Source of the DNA: Henricia sp. BOLD:AAB3569
Lineage: Eukaryota; Echinodermata; Asteroidea; Spinulosida; Echinasteridae
Assembly: GCA_037783545.1 (NCBI GenBank)
Contig: JBBELK010000166.1
Span: 153,591 to 217,590 of the forward strand
Direction: 5' to 3'
Length of the DNA stretch: 64,000 nucleotides
Within the stretch, counting starts at the first letter, position 1, and each line of letters begins with the position of its first letter. This document shows positions 22,101 to 33,200 of this stretch, piece by piece. A program made the position numbers and the translations under genes. The notes below the pieces were generated by a model. It saw only the letters and a list, made by a program, of their open reading frames with translations. It ran no database searches and was not told the DNA's origin.

Positions 22101-25100
22101 ACCATACACCCTCGCCAGTTGAGACTATGGAGCATGACACAAACATTTTAAGTGTTTTCAAAGGAAAACTTGAAAATTTCTCACTACTAAATTCATGTTT
22201 TCTCACCTTGCACTTTCTGGGATGTTATGTCGTAATATGAAGAATTAGTGGCTAGGGTGTACATGTATGGTATTTATACCAAAATTCTTCAATTTTTCCC
22301 ATTTATATTTTTCCTTAGGACATTGGGAAAATGAAGATGGAATTATTTGCCAATGTTGTACCAAAAACAGCAGAGAATTTTAGACGGTTTTGTACTGGGG
22401 AATACAGGTGAGTCTCCATAAATTTCACCACACATACAAATCAATTCCCCAAATGATAAAAAGGTAATTTTACAGTCCTCATTTTTTTTTTCAATCCGTT
22501 ATTTTGAAACACCCCTTATGTAAAATGGCAGCTTGTTCAATTTTTACGTACATGTAGTAAAACAATACATGTACATCATTATCTGTGCCGAATTTTCTGA
22601 AAATATGTTTGTTTCCTTTGTTCTGTATTGACAGGGATGAGAAGTCGACCCCCATTGGCTACAAGGGAGCAACGTTTCACCGAGTTATTAAAGATTTTAT
22701 GATTCAGGGAGGGGACTTTGTCAAGGTTGACTTTTTTTGATTTCCATAATTTTAAAGATACTAGTATACATGATTGGTAAACTGTTATAAATAGTTTTAT
22801 CCCCTGTGTGATTGAAGGTATGCATGATTAAATTTTTAAAACCAACCTGAGCAAAAACCAGCTCCGTACTTCGTCTAACTTTTGAGAAAACAGTCAAAAA
22901 AGGGTTTGCAGTCATTTCGCCCCCAAACCACTTCGCCCTGAACCATTTCGCTCTGAAGCACGGCCTGTACACGAAGTGGTTTTGGGGCGAAGTAGCATTT
23001 GGGCGATCATGTAGTGTTTGGACGAAGTGATTTGGGGCGAAATGGCACTTGGTCGAAGTGGTTTGGGGGCGAAATGGTTTTGGGGCGAAATTTATTTTCG
23101 TCTCACGAGACGAAAACTAATTGTTTTACTCATTTCTTAAAGACTATAGCACTTCAGACAAAACCATTTCAGGGGGAGTTTTCTACGGTCATCATGTTTA
23201 TATTGTGTAAGTTAGGCGTAAATCTGTGAACATTTTTTATGTGACATTTATGTTATAAAATAATTAAATGTTATTCAATAAAAGCTAACGTATTTCTTTG
23301 GTTGTAAAAATTCTGGTTTAGAACTCATTAAAACGCAATTAAACTTGTAAAAGTTTCCACTTCAGGTTGAATTTCGAGAGCAGTAATTATAACCTTTTCA
23401 CAATTTCAGTGTACATGTACATGTGCACAATGCTTAAAAGCAGTATCTCGAAGAATCAGAAAACTTCCCCTGAAATGGTTGTCTGAAGTGCTATAGTCTT
23501 TGAGAAATGAGCAAAACAATTATTTCTCGTCTCGCGAGACGTAAATTCAATTTGCCCCAAAACCATTTCGCCCAAGTGCCACTTCGCTCTAAAACCACTT
23601 TGTGCACAGGCTGCACGGTTCAGGGTGAAGTGGTTTTGGGGCGAAATGACTGCAAACCCTTTTTTGACTGTTTTCTCAAAAGTTAGACGAAGTACGGAGC
23701 TGTGTTTTGCTCAGGTTTGTTTTAATCATGCGCCCTGAGCATCTTTTTGATGGATACCGGCGCATTACAAATATTCTTTATTATTATTATATCTTCAATC
23801 ACACAGGATAAAACTATTTGTAACAGTTTACAAATGATTTTTCCAGAAAATGGATTTCGGTCTAACCTACATGTATATAAAATACCTCCCTTGCATACTA
23901 CATGTATTCATGAGAAGAAAACAGGAAATTTGCAATCTCCAATTTGGATGTGGAAGCAAAAATGCTGGTGTAAATAATCACTGTACTTCTTTATGGAAAT
24001 GGATAAATTAGTTTATAAAACATCGGTGGTTTTTTGACGGTATCCTTAACATATTTAGATTGAGAGCACAAAATTTCAGAATGGTAATGAGGAAAATATG
24101 ACAAATGATATGGTATCTAAATCTCAACACACATGGGAAAAATGGAGGGCTCAAAATGTGATCTGAACACACCTCTTTAAAAATAGTTGTGCACATGAGT
24201 ATGTGGAAAGAAGAATCTACATGTAGACCAATTTGTTATTTTTCTCTTGTAATAGGGCGACGGCACAGGCTCGAAATGTATCTATCCAGGTTCAATGTTT
24301 CCGGATGAAAATTTCAAGTTAAAGCACGATGCCCCAGGATTGTTGTCCATGGTAAAATAATTTTATATAATTTCTGAATGTAATTTTTTGTCTGTCATTC
24401 ATTGATATTTTCACAAAATGAACGGTATATAATTAACATTTATGAATGAACAATTAAGTACAATTTGTACAGTACATACATAATGCAGTTTTATTTTTTG
24501 ATCTTTTTCTGTTTTTTCACTGCACAATGCAGGCCAATTCTGGACCCAACACAAATGGATGCCAGTTCTTTATAACATGTGCAAAGTGCGATTTCCTTGA
24601 CACAAAACACGTAGTCTTTGGAAAAGTTATTGATGGATTACTAGTCATGAGGAAAATAGAGGTAGGAATTAAACTGTTTATGTAATTATTATTTTTTAAG
24701 AATTGAGAAGTTGATCGTGGCTTCATATCTTGTGCATCAAACACGAGACACAAACATTTTTAATCACTTATTTATACTTAATGATTAGAGCAAGCCGGGC
24801 AGTAGTTTGGGGCGTATCTTAAATTATATCTGGGAGGGGTGGTTATTGTAGGGCTTGCTAAGCTCACGTTATAGCCAAATATCAATCAGTGAGGAACAAC
24901 TGCACTACCGTGATTCGAGACCACCAGTTGGCTTGATAGCTCGATTGGTAGGGCCTATGCACGTTATGCTACGTTTACACCATGTCCCCGGCAGTCCCGG
25001 CGCCCCGGTAGAGGAGCACCGGGGAGGCACCAGGATGGACGTCGGGGAGCGTAGGGGACCGGGGTGGCGAAACGTGAATAACCGTAGCTCACCCTTGCCA

Positions 25101-26462
25101 CCGGCCGGTGAGCAGCTCTGTCAAAAATTTTGCCCCGGCAGTCCCGGCACTAATGAGAATCGTCCTGGGCCGCAGTGGGACGGGGCTTCCGTCACAGGGC
25201 GTGACGGACCGCAGTGTGCCTTGACTCACCGGGGTGTGGCACCTTGGGGTGCCGGGGAACTCTGATCGCGGCCGGTGCCTCGCGCTCCGCCACGTTTGGA
25301 AGCCCGGCACCCCACGGTCTGCCAGGGCCCGACACGGTAGCGGCCACAGCATGGTGTGAATGCGGCCTGGTCAACTGCGGTGCGCCAAGGTGTGTGACGG
25401 TTGTTGCTCACGACCAGTTACGCCTCACTGCGTCGTGCTCCAGGACGAAGTGAAAATGAAGGTGTGGAGCGCACTATTTATACCAACCGGGGCTCACCGG
25501 GTGACCACCGGGGCGTGAAACGTGACAGCTGCCACGTTCAGTCGCAGGGCGCCGCAGCAGACCCTTGCACACCGTCTGGACCGTATTGGGCCGGGACAAC
25601 AAACGTGACACGAACGGGACGGACGTGAGGCACCGCATTAGAACTTAGCAGGCCGGCCTGGGACGTGGACCCATCCGTAGTGGAACGGCGCTTAAAACGT
25701 AGCGCGCCGTCCGCCTCGCAGCCCGGAACCGGCACGGCGCGCCACGCTTTACGTACCGGGACGTAACGCACCGTGGTAGAACGCAACACACCGGCCCAAC
25801 TAGGGCCGAGTCGAGCCAAAGTAATAAAAAGACGACAAAAGTTCCACGGCACGCCACGTTTTGGCTAAACCGGGGCGCCGGGACTGCCGGGGACATGGTG
25901 TAAACGTAGCATAAGGCAGAAGGTCCACGGTTCAAATCCTGGTGGAGCCAAGTTGCTTTTCACTGCATCCAGATTTCCCAAACTCGATCATGGATATTTG
26001 TCCACATTTGTAACGAAATTCGTTGGTGTGTTTTCTAAAAAATTCTTTATTTATATACGCATGTGTACGGCTCAGCCCACCCACCTTAGCAAATGAAAAA
26101 TGCAGACTGTAATCACGTGTGCACAAGTGTACACTTAATATATACGAACATGTCAACTTTCTTCAGTCCGACTTAAGAGGTAAACATATCTGACTTACGC
26201 GCTCCGACCTAAGTGATTATTTTTATTAGGAATAACATACGAAATCAAACGTTCCAAGCGATTTTGTCTGAGATAAGTGAAAATCTGACATAAACGTATC
26301 CAAATTATTATGGAAGGTTTACTGTATTATATTCTTTCGATTTCATCGCTGCAATTATTATTATTATTTTTTTTTACATTTGATTTCTTGCAGAATGTTC
26401 CCACAGGACCCAACAACAAGCCCAAGATTCCAGTTGTCATCTCACAATGTGGGGAAATGTGA
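19139..26462 (+). CDS. PPIH: PPIH, peptidyl-prolyl cis-trans isomerase H (snRNP cyclophilin USA-CyP), complete, 182 aa
   Basis: Exons: 19139-19213, 22319-22407, 22635-22725, 24256-24351, 24533-24661, 26394-26462 (TGA). All introns are GT-AG and the phases match. The start [20 protein letters not shown] aligns with the human N-terminus. The cyclophilin fold covers residues ~14-182: [13 protein letters not shown] (38-50), [15 protein letters not shown] (69-83, with catalytic Arg71, Phe76, Met77 and Gln79), [20 protein letters not shown] (113-132), [20 protein letters not shown] (142-161) and a C-terminal VVISQCGEM that is diagnostic of PPIH. The family binds PRPF4/PRPF3/PRPF18 in the U4/U6.U5 tri-snRNP in the nucleus. 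The length is close to the 177 aa of human. Residue 138 is Phe (CDFLD) where human PPIH has Trp. Intron 3 holds two inverted MITEs, and intron 5 a SINE split by a GC-rich element. Confidence 0.96.
19318..19705. mobile_element. MITE in PPIH intron 1 (ends CGATATTTTTTTCCGTACCG)
   Basis: GGCGGCGATATTTTTTTCCG at the left is mirrored by CGGAAAAAAATATCGCTTCC at the right. A related sequence at 20366-20490 is in direct orientation (GCATTGCTTCTGATTGGTTT shared). It contains a reverse tRNA-like segment at 19496-19566 with GGTAGTCTAGTGGTTAAGAC and GGTTCGAATCTCC boxes. Confidence 0.65.
19715..20348 (+). mobile_element. 634-bp MITE with 9-bp TSD (TAGACTGGT family, copy 1)
   Basis: Ends TAGACTGG and CCAGACTA are inverted, flanked by a perfect GGGCGAGGG duplication (19706-19714, 20349-20357). 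Internal landmarks are AGCGCGCTGCGCGCTAT and AGGAGGAATTCCTCCTG. Further copies: 40990-41501 (reverse) and 41762-42180 (decayed right end). Confidence 0.87.
21830..22043. mobile_element. Solo right end of the TACTTTTAG foldback family
   Basis: ATTGGTAAGGGGCTAAAAGT followed by GTCCCAATGTAAACATCAGAAAATCACTTTTAGCC...AAAAGTA matches the right end of the elements at 45232-47361 and 36377-37711. No matching left end was found nearby, so this is a fragment in PPIH intron 1. Confidence 0.65.
22752..23236 (-). mobile_element. TTAA-type palindromic MITE, copy 2 (PPIH intron 3)
   Basis: Begins TTAAAGATACTAGTATACATG and reads as the reverse of the copy at 9011-9472, including the TTTTGGGGCGAAATGGTT words. 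It starts 27 bp after the exon 3 donor. The end at ~23236 has lost its terminal repeat. Confidence 0.75.
23430..23850 (+). mobile_element. TTAA-type palindromic MITE, copy 3 (PPIH intron 3)
   Basis: Plus-orientation relative with an internal deletion. Its reverse partner lies about 200 bp upstream, so the unspliced RNA could form a long imperfect duplex within intron 3. Confidence 0.72.
23860..24185 (+). repeat. Dispersed repeat, copy in PPIH intron 3
   Basis: AAAATACCTCCC, TCTCCAATTTGGATGTGGAAG, ATTTCAGAATGGTAAT and TCTCAACACACATGGGAAAAA recur in reverse at 32505-32835 and loosely at 60370-60730. No termini were identified. Confidence 0.6.
24889..25945 (+). mobile_element. tRNA-derived SINE split by a GC-rich DNA element
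   Basis: The head (TAGCTCGATTGGTAGGGCC, ending at 24966) and the tail (AGGTCCACGGTTCAAATCC, from 25912) match the intact SINE at 4391-4507 when the middle 945 bp is removed. It lies in PPIH intron 5. Confidence 0.85.
24967..25911. mobile_element. 945-bp GC-rich element with 43-bp perfect terminal inverted repeats and TA duplication
   Basis: The terminal repeat starts TGCTACGTTTACACCATGTC and is identical at both ends for 43 bp. TA lies on each side (24965-24966, 25912-25913). The interior is strongly GC-rich in an AT-rich window, with many ACGTGACGG- and CCGGGGYG-type words on both strands and no convincing transposase frame. TA duplications suggest Tc1/mariner-type transposition. An element at 60785-61135 shares the TGCTAYGTTTACACC terminus. 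Confidence 0.88.
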
Positions 26463-26877
26463 AGTGACAATCCTTTGGACAGTAGAGGGCACTGTTTCCC
26501 CTCAAACAGAGCCATGCTTTGCTCGAGGCCCGCCAGTGCTGAAATTCATTCATGCATTCCTGTTGGTCAAGTGCCTGTCATGTGGATGAACATTTTAAAT
26601 GAATGCTAACCAGGTTAACCCTGGGAGCAACTACTGGAATATGACCCCTTTGAAATTGTTATATACTGGCTGCGGTTACGAACATTCGGGTTCTAGCGCA
26701 GCGCGCTTTGAAAATTAAATTTGGCACCCTAAAACATCATTTGTTATGAGAAAACTTGCCCTTATACCCCTGGTTTTATTCTCGAAATATAAACAGCAAG
26801 GATTAATCTTTTATATACATGTGTATATGCGAGAGAGGACAAATTCTGTCCATTCTACCTGACCAAATTGAATACTT

Positions 26878-27204
26878 GTAATTATTATTATTTCTTTTTG
26901 GTATTAATCATACCAAGGATACCAAGCGTGAGGAAACCCATGAAGAATTATAAATGGCCAGAGACACCGGGGAATCCCCTCGCTCTTGATCTTCATGAAT
27001 GCTCTGGGATCTTTAAAGTGCGTTACCGTTACCCAACACCCTGGACCAACGGCTTTACATACCTCCTGAAGGATGGAGCAAGTGTGGTTAAGTGCCTTGT
27101 CCAAGGGCACAGGTACCGCAGCCGGGAGGAGGTTTGGACCCGCAACCCTAAGTTTTCACCTATGATTGCGAGTCAATGACCCAAACCACTCGGCCACGGT
27201 ACCC
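26878..27204 (-). mobile_element. tRNA-derived SINE with V-domain-like core, reverse copy
   Basis: Reverse-complement match to 3702-4035 from the (AAT)n tail (here ATTATTATTATTTC) to the head GGGTACCGTGGCCGAGTGG. It lies 416 bp downstream of the PPIH stop. Confidence 0.78.
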
Positions 27205-30200
27205 CATATCATGGTTCGAAGCAGCAATAGACAGCCAAAGTGTGACGTTTGCCATGGCAATTGGCTCTAAACATCATGGCCGTTTGGAAAAAGTATCATT
27301 GCAAAAAGCACAGGGAAACGGTTCAGTGAGTTTTAGTGCCAATTGCTTAGGCAACCAACAAAATATGACATATTCACTTCGGCAGTCTATAGACCGTTCA
27401 ACAATGGAAGCACAATATGTGCAACCATGCATGTCCTCAAGGAACAAAGAAACTGCCCCACGAAATGGCGGATATTCGATACGGTCTATTAATGCTTCTA
27501 GTAACTCTAGCCAGCATAAACTATCATAGCGCTCTTCGAGGGACTCAAATAATTTGAGCTTTATATCCAGAGAGTGCATACACAATGCCTGGGACTTAGA
27601 AAGAAGAGCTTTATATCAGGGGGTGTTATAACGAGAGTTTACTGTACAGTGTGACCGACCGGCGCTGCATGCACTGCCGCCTAGTGAAATGGGAACGTGC
27701 CAATGTAGGTAGTGCTATCGTGTCCATCGCCTGGGCTCAAATTAAAAAAAGGTTTGGTGAGACTGAGCGACTCCTCTTCTATTGTTCCCCTATTGTGTGT
27801 AATAACATCTTTCAGGGAGAGTGTGTACATGTAGAGGAGGTGCTGAGTCACTCTGTCTCATATGTGGCAGCATGTAGTGGTAATGGCCGAAACGTTTTTT
27901 TAGTACTGGTAAAAATAAAAACAGTACAAAACTAAATCTTCCAAGGATTATCTTTACTTTCCTGACTTTATAACTACCTAGAAATTGGCTGATGTTGGAA
28001 ATCGTTCAGTATTGCTATATTTGAAGTGGGTGTTAAAAATGTATGTTGTAGTGAATTCCGTTATCACTTTTCAGATACAAGTGTCCGTTCATGTTATGAA
28101 CATGTCTGAGAAACCCTTAAGAATAAATGGCCTAATTTTGGTCACTGGAGAAAATGGGACAACATGCTTCGTTATATTGTTTTTCTTATGTCATGTGTGG
28201 ACAGACCCACCTTTGGTGCTACAAGAGTTTACCTCAGTGTGATCCAGGGGAGAGAATTATATGTATACCGCACGAGTCATGGAAATAATTAACAAGGCGA
28301 GTTCGGTATTTTCTCATATCACCCGCAACGACATCCAATATTATTGTTATATAAAATGAAGCTATGTTTTGAAAGATTTCCGCGAGTTTTGTCTGTTTGG
28401 TGTTGAAAACTTCAGATTGGGGCTCTGTGCTGCACGGTATCCGCAAAAGCTTCATTTTATACAATAGTTCCCTTTACTGGTCGCCACTAATTCTCCTTAT
28501 AAAGACTTAATAACCACCAAAACTGTTAACATTTGAGGGAAAAACATTCATAAATTTCCTTGAAAATACTTTTTCTGCCCTGTTCCATAGACGTGGCGAC
28601 CAGTGAACGGAATTCGTACCGATCCAGTTTTTGACACTGAAGAAAAGTGTCAACAGTTTAAAAATTACACTCGGATACTAAAAAGTGTTTGCTCAAACGT
28701 GATGTTTTATTTTGAGCCTTATTTGAACTCCCAATGCAAAAAGGTGTTACAAAGCATGGTTAAAGTTACAAACAAGATCTCCTGCTAAAGATGGTAGCAA
28801 ATTAACGGATAAAAGAAACAATACGCAGGAATTACCAAAACTTGCCAAAAAATGGGACAAAAATATCCCTTTAAAGCGGCCGGGAAATAAAGATGGCATC
28901 ACCGGGCACCTGCCAATTTAGAATTCATATCGTCCAAACTCATGTTCTCATTTCATGAAGTTTTATAAAATTTGATATTTTCACAAAAACAGCAGCAAAA
29001 AATGCATCGAGGGAACATCTTTCTCTTGTCCGCAAAGCTGAATTTCAGATCCGTTGAAAGTTCCTAATGTTTTAGGTAAATAAATTCATGAAATGGTACA
29101 AAATTTCTACAAAAATGGAAAAATTCATTGGCAGATACCTGGGCTTTTTTTGTGTTAAATAAAAGAAAAACCACAGCCAAAAAAGCATTTCTGATCGAGA
29201 AGTCACGAACACCTCAACTACCGTACAATACTGTAATATTGATAACAATCGCTCTACGAAATACCAGGTCTTACGAGTTACATCCATGTGTTCTAAATAT
29301 TACAATGTAAAGATGTTTTGGGATATTGCCAGGGCAACAGGCGTTTAAAACTTGTCTTAATTTATCACCGCTTGTCCAGATTGTTTTGTTCAGTTCCAGC
29401 TAATTCCCGTAATTTACACATTTTTAACACCACGTCATATTGGTGTGGTTTTCTCAGACCCAAACTTAAACCAGTCATAGGAAAAAACATCCCTTGATCC
29501 CAACTAAAAAATAAAACTGAAATTCTACTACCTGTATTAAAAAAGAAACGTCCCTTTTCACACCTCCCCTCCAAAAAATACAAAACGTGTTGTCCAAGTG
29601 TTTAATTAAAAAGTGTTATAATTAACAATGTCCTGACAGGAGGTTCCAAAAAAATTAAGTACTGTTTGTATGCACGCCCTCATTCTAAAGAAATCATTTA
29701 AAGTTATATTGTCCGTGGTACTCACTAAATCCGTGTTTTAGACATCAGCAACACTGTAAAAATCTGTTTTTATACGGCCATTTTTGCGCCTTGCTTTGAG
29801 TTAAATTATTGACAGTAATTGTTCGACAACTAAACGTTAGTGGGGTTTTTTTTCGCCGATGTCTCATTTGAAAGTGAATAACTTTTATGTTTCTAGAAAA
29901 ATATCAACTCAATTTTATTTATTTTGGAGGTGCCACACCCAAAAGTCCAAAACACACGGACAATACAACTTTATTATGTTCCGACCAGAAAGTGCACTAA
30001 TTCACACACAATTTTCCCACTGTTAGGGTCTTGCATACTAAACGCTTGGTATTACGGTGCACCCTAAAATAAATCTGGTTTTAATCAATGTGGTTGTTCA
30101 TGGGCGACAAGGAACCACTGTACTAATTAACAAAATTTACTGAAAATTCCTGTTGCCTTGTTCCCATGGTGTGCAAGTGCGTAAGTTTGTGTGTCTGCCT

Positions 30201-30222
30201 GGTCTATTACTTGATGTTATAC
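27205..30222. other. Intergenic region between convergent PPIH and YBX1; no gene seen
   Basis: Both flanking genes transcribe toward this region. Short mirrored segments occur (ACTGGTCGCCACTAATTC at 28478 against GGCGACCAGTGAACGGAATT at 28594; ATGAAGCTATG/AAGCTTCATTTTATA near 28357-28460). GTTCGACAACTAAACG at 29820 recurs at 43421. No open frame resembles a known protein. Confidence 0.6.
29924..29933 (-). promoter_or_regulatory. Candidate polyadenylation signals of YBX1
   Basis: On the minus strand the sequence reads AATAAATAAA, two overlapping AATAAA hexamers about 290 bp beyond the YBX1 stop codon. It is a plausible cleavage signal but is supported by the motif alone. Confidence 0.45.
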
Positions 30223-33200
30223 TCAATCCTTGTTCTCAGAGGTTTCTGCTGGTGTGCTTTCTTCACCCTGGCCAGACGGAGTTCCCTGCAAAAAAAAACA
30301 AAATTACTTTTTAAAGAGTTGTTAAGATCTTTCCAGAAAATGTATTTCATTCTAACCTAACAATTGTATAAAATATCTTCCCAAAATACTATCCAGGGGT
30401 TGAGATTTGCATGGATTTCCAAAATTTTACCGACACGTCTGGATTTGAGAGTTTTTTGTTTTTCATTGTGAAATGTCTGATTTTTAGCGGATTTTGGTTT
30501 TTTGTTGTGCTTCACGATCCACATTTTATTTTCCAACTTTTTTGCCCTTCCAGCAGACCATATTTTTGGTAATTAGCGCCCTCAATTAACATAGGCATAG
30601 GAGGAAGGGGGTATAGGAGGAAGGGGGTGTGGGGGAAAAGATATCAATTTTCCCACCTTTTCCCCCCCAACCCCTACTTTTTTGCCTCCCATATATGATG
30701 TAATTAATATTTTTTCGGCAAAATCATGGTACTATCGGCAACAATAAAAGGTTTATGAAACTAATACAACACCGCTGTAGCAACGCCAGGGCAACGGCAA
30801 TGCTATTACGTTATATTAATGTACGTCCATACAAGCGCCATCTTTGCCCCTCCGCTTTCGCTTCACCGTCTTTAATGATCATTTTTGCCTAGATTTTTTT
30901 TAATATTATCTATATTTGTACAAGGTAAATATTTAAAACAAAAATGGTTCTTGTTATACCTGGTTAAAATTTTTTTGACATTGCAATTTGAATGATGGTG
31001 GTGTTTAAAACGATCCCAAAAGTTGAAGTCTTCATGGTCTCTACATCTCTTCCCGCCCCCTCCCCTAAGGAAGCCATGCCCCTCCCACTTTGTTTTTCCT
31101 CCGGAATTTGTTTTCATCTAATCTCACAAAGGCATTCTTTTGTGCGTGTTCATCCTTTGCTTCTTGTTACTAGACTTGTGATGGACTCGACTACATCCCT
31201 GCCATTTAGATATCGCCCAACTTTATTGGGTGGAACGGATCAATAGCAAAGTAAAATGCATGTTACGTGAAGGCAGCAGCCAACCGCAGTTGAGACATTT
31301 TTTATCATGTTGGGTCGTGTGGACGAGCACATCCATGCAATGCCTAGTGTTTTAAAATTTGTTGTAACTTAGTTACATTATTATGATCATCATTCATGAA
31401 GAAATGTAGTTAGTTTTGCATTTGCTCGTTTCAAGATTGACCTTTGTTTGAATAAGCCTAAATTACTGTAGGTAAAAATTATTGGTCTGACATGACTCAT
31501 GACTAGCTACATTCTGTCACAGTGCAGCGCTGAAAAATAGACAAGAAACCAGTCCGTACGGTGAACTGTCGCTCGTGCGAACGTACACGAACGGAACTAA
31601 GTTAGAACGTCTTGCACAAAGACTCTGCAAGCAACGTCCGAACAAGCAACCTTACCTCTCCAACCGAGTCTGTCTTCTGGGGGCGCGAACCCTGCGGTCC
31701 ACGTCTACGATAACGTCTACGTTGAGGGGGACGGTCGCCTTCCTCGTTCTCCTTGTTCTCTTCACCGCCGCCTTCTTCGTTTTCTTCCTGGCGACGAGGG
31801 CGCCTGTAGTTTTGATAGCGCGGACGGTAGCGGCGCCGATTATTCGCAGGTTCACCGTCTTCGTCTTTTTCACCTTCCTCTCTCTGATGGTTTGAAATTG
31901 TCCAAGAAAATAAAAGTTTCATGGATTGTCAATTGAAACATTTTTTTTATTGGCAGCGAAGCACCCATCATGTTAAATTCACAGAGCCGAACACAATACA
32001 GTATCTGTCTTTTTTAGGCCTAGCGTACATCGACATTGCAACTGGAAGCAACTCAACTGACCAGTTTCTGTCGATGTGTGTGCAACAAGCGGCAACTGGG
32101 AGCATCTAGCCCTTTCTACATTTCTAGAGCGTGCACATCAACACGACAACTCGGTAAAGCCTCGAGTACATTGACCTTGCAACTGGAAGCAACTGTTGCT
32201 TGCAATTGCTTTCGATGTGCGCGCTCGTGATTAGATGCACTAGTTGCAAGTACATCGACAGCAACTGACCGCAACTGGGTACAACTAGTTGCCAGAAAGT
32301 AGAACATGAGCAACTCGCAGCAACTGGGATTTTTTCAGTTGCCAGTAGTTGCAAGTGCGTGTACATCATCCTTTTTAAGCAACTAACCAGTTGCCGCGAG
32401 TTGCTTCCAGTTGCTAGGCTTTAAAGAACTATAAAAAATTTCATGAACCCCTGCAAGACATGGTTTTGTTTACAGCATCAACGTCATCTCTCATTCCGTC
32501 TCATAATGTAAAATAATCTGACAATGAATTTGCTTAATCATGTCAATATCACATTTTTTACCGCCACCGTTTTTCCCATGGGTGTTGAAATTTAATACCA
32601 TGTCATTTGTCACATTTTTCTGATTACCATTCTGAAATTTCATGCTCTCAATCCGTATATTTCCAGGGATATCGTCAAAAATCCACCAAAGTTTAGTAAA
32701 ATAATTTATCCGTTCCATAAAGCAAAACAGTGATACATCAAACTGTTTGCTTCCACATCCAAATTGGGGATTGCAAATTTTCTGTTTTCGTCCCATGGAT
32801 AGTATTTTGGGGAGGTATTTTATATGATTATTAGGTTAGAACAAAATTAATTTCCCTGGAAAATCCAGGCAAAAATCTCATTTAAAAAGTTAGAAAAATC
32901 CCATGCACGAAAACAACATTTCTTGGGTTTCAGATTATGATATCTGCTAAGAAACCTCACCTTTTCACCCCCTTCGTCTGATTCTGTCGGTGGACGACGG
33001 TAGCCGCGGTTTCGATATCTACCACGCCCTCTCCCTCTACCCCTGCCGCCGCCTCTCCCGCCCTGCCGGGGAGACCTCTCCTCGGCGTTATCCCCTCCAT
33101 CGGACGTTTTCTCTCCTTCCCTATCTTCATCTGCATCGTCCGCAGGTCGACTTCGGTAATAGTTGCGGCGACGGCGGAATCGACGTCTATCTGGCGCATA

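Noticed and set aside
24855-25628. GC-rich open frames suggesting bacterial DNA or contamination
   Set aside because: The segment has exact terminal inverted repeats and a TA duplication inside a SINE, so it is a transposable element; frames are low-complexity G/C artefacts.
25089-25935. Arg/Pro-rich frames on the minus strand as a transposase
   Set aside because: No DDE/D signature or helix-turn-helix pattern is visible and the strands mirror one another in composition.
31575-31895. 106-codon plus-strand open frame and an overlapping minus frame
   Set aside because: Both are shadows of YBX1 exon 31883-31656, whose frame is fixed by splice phase and homology.
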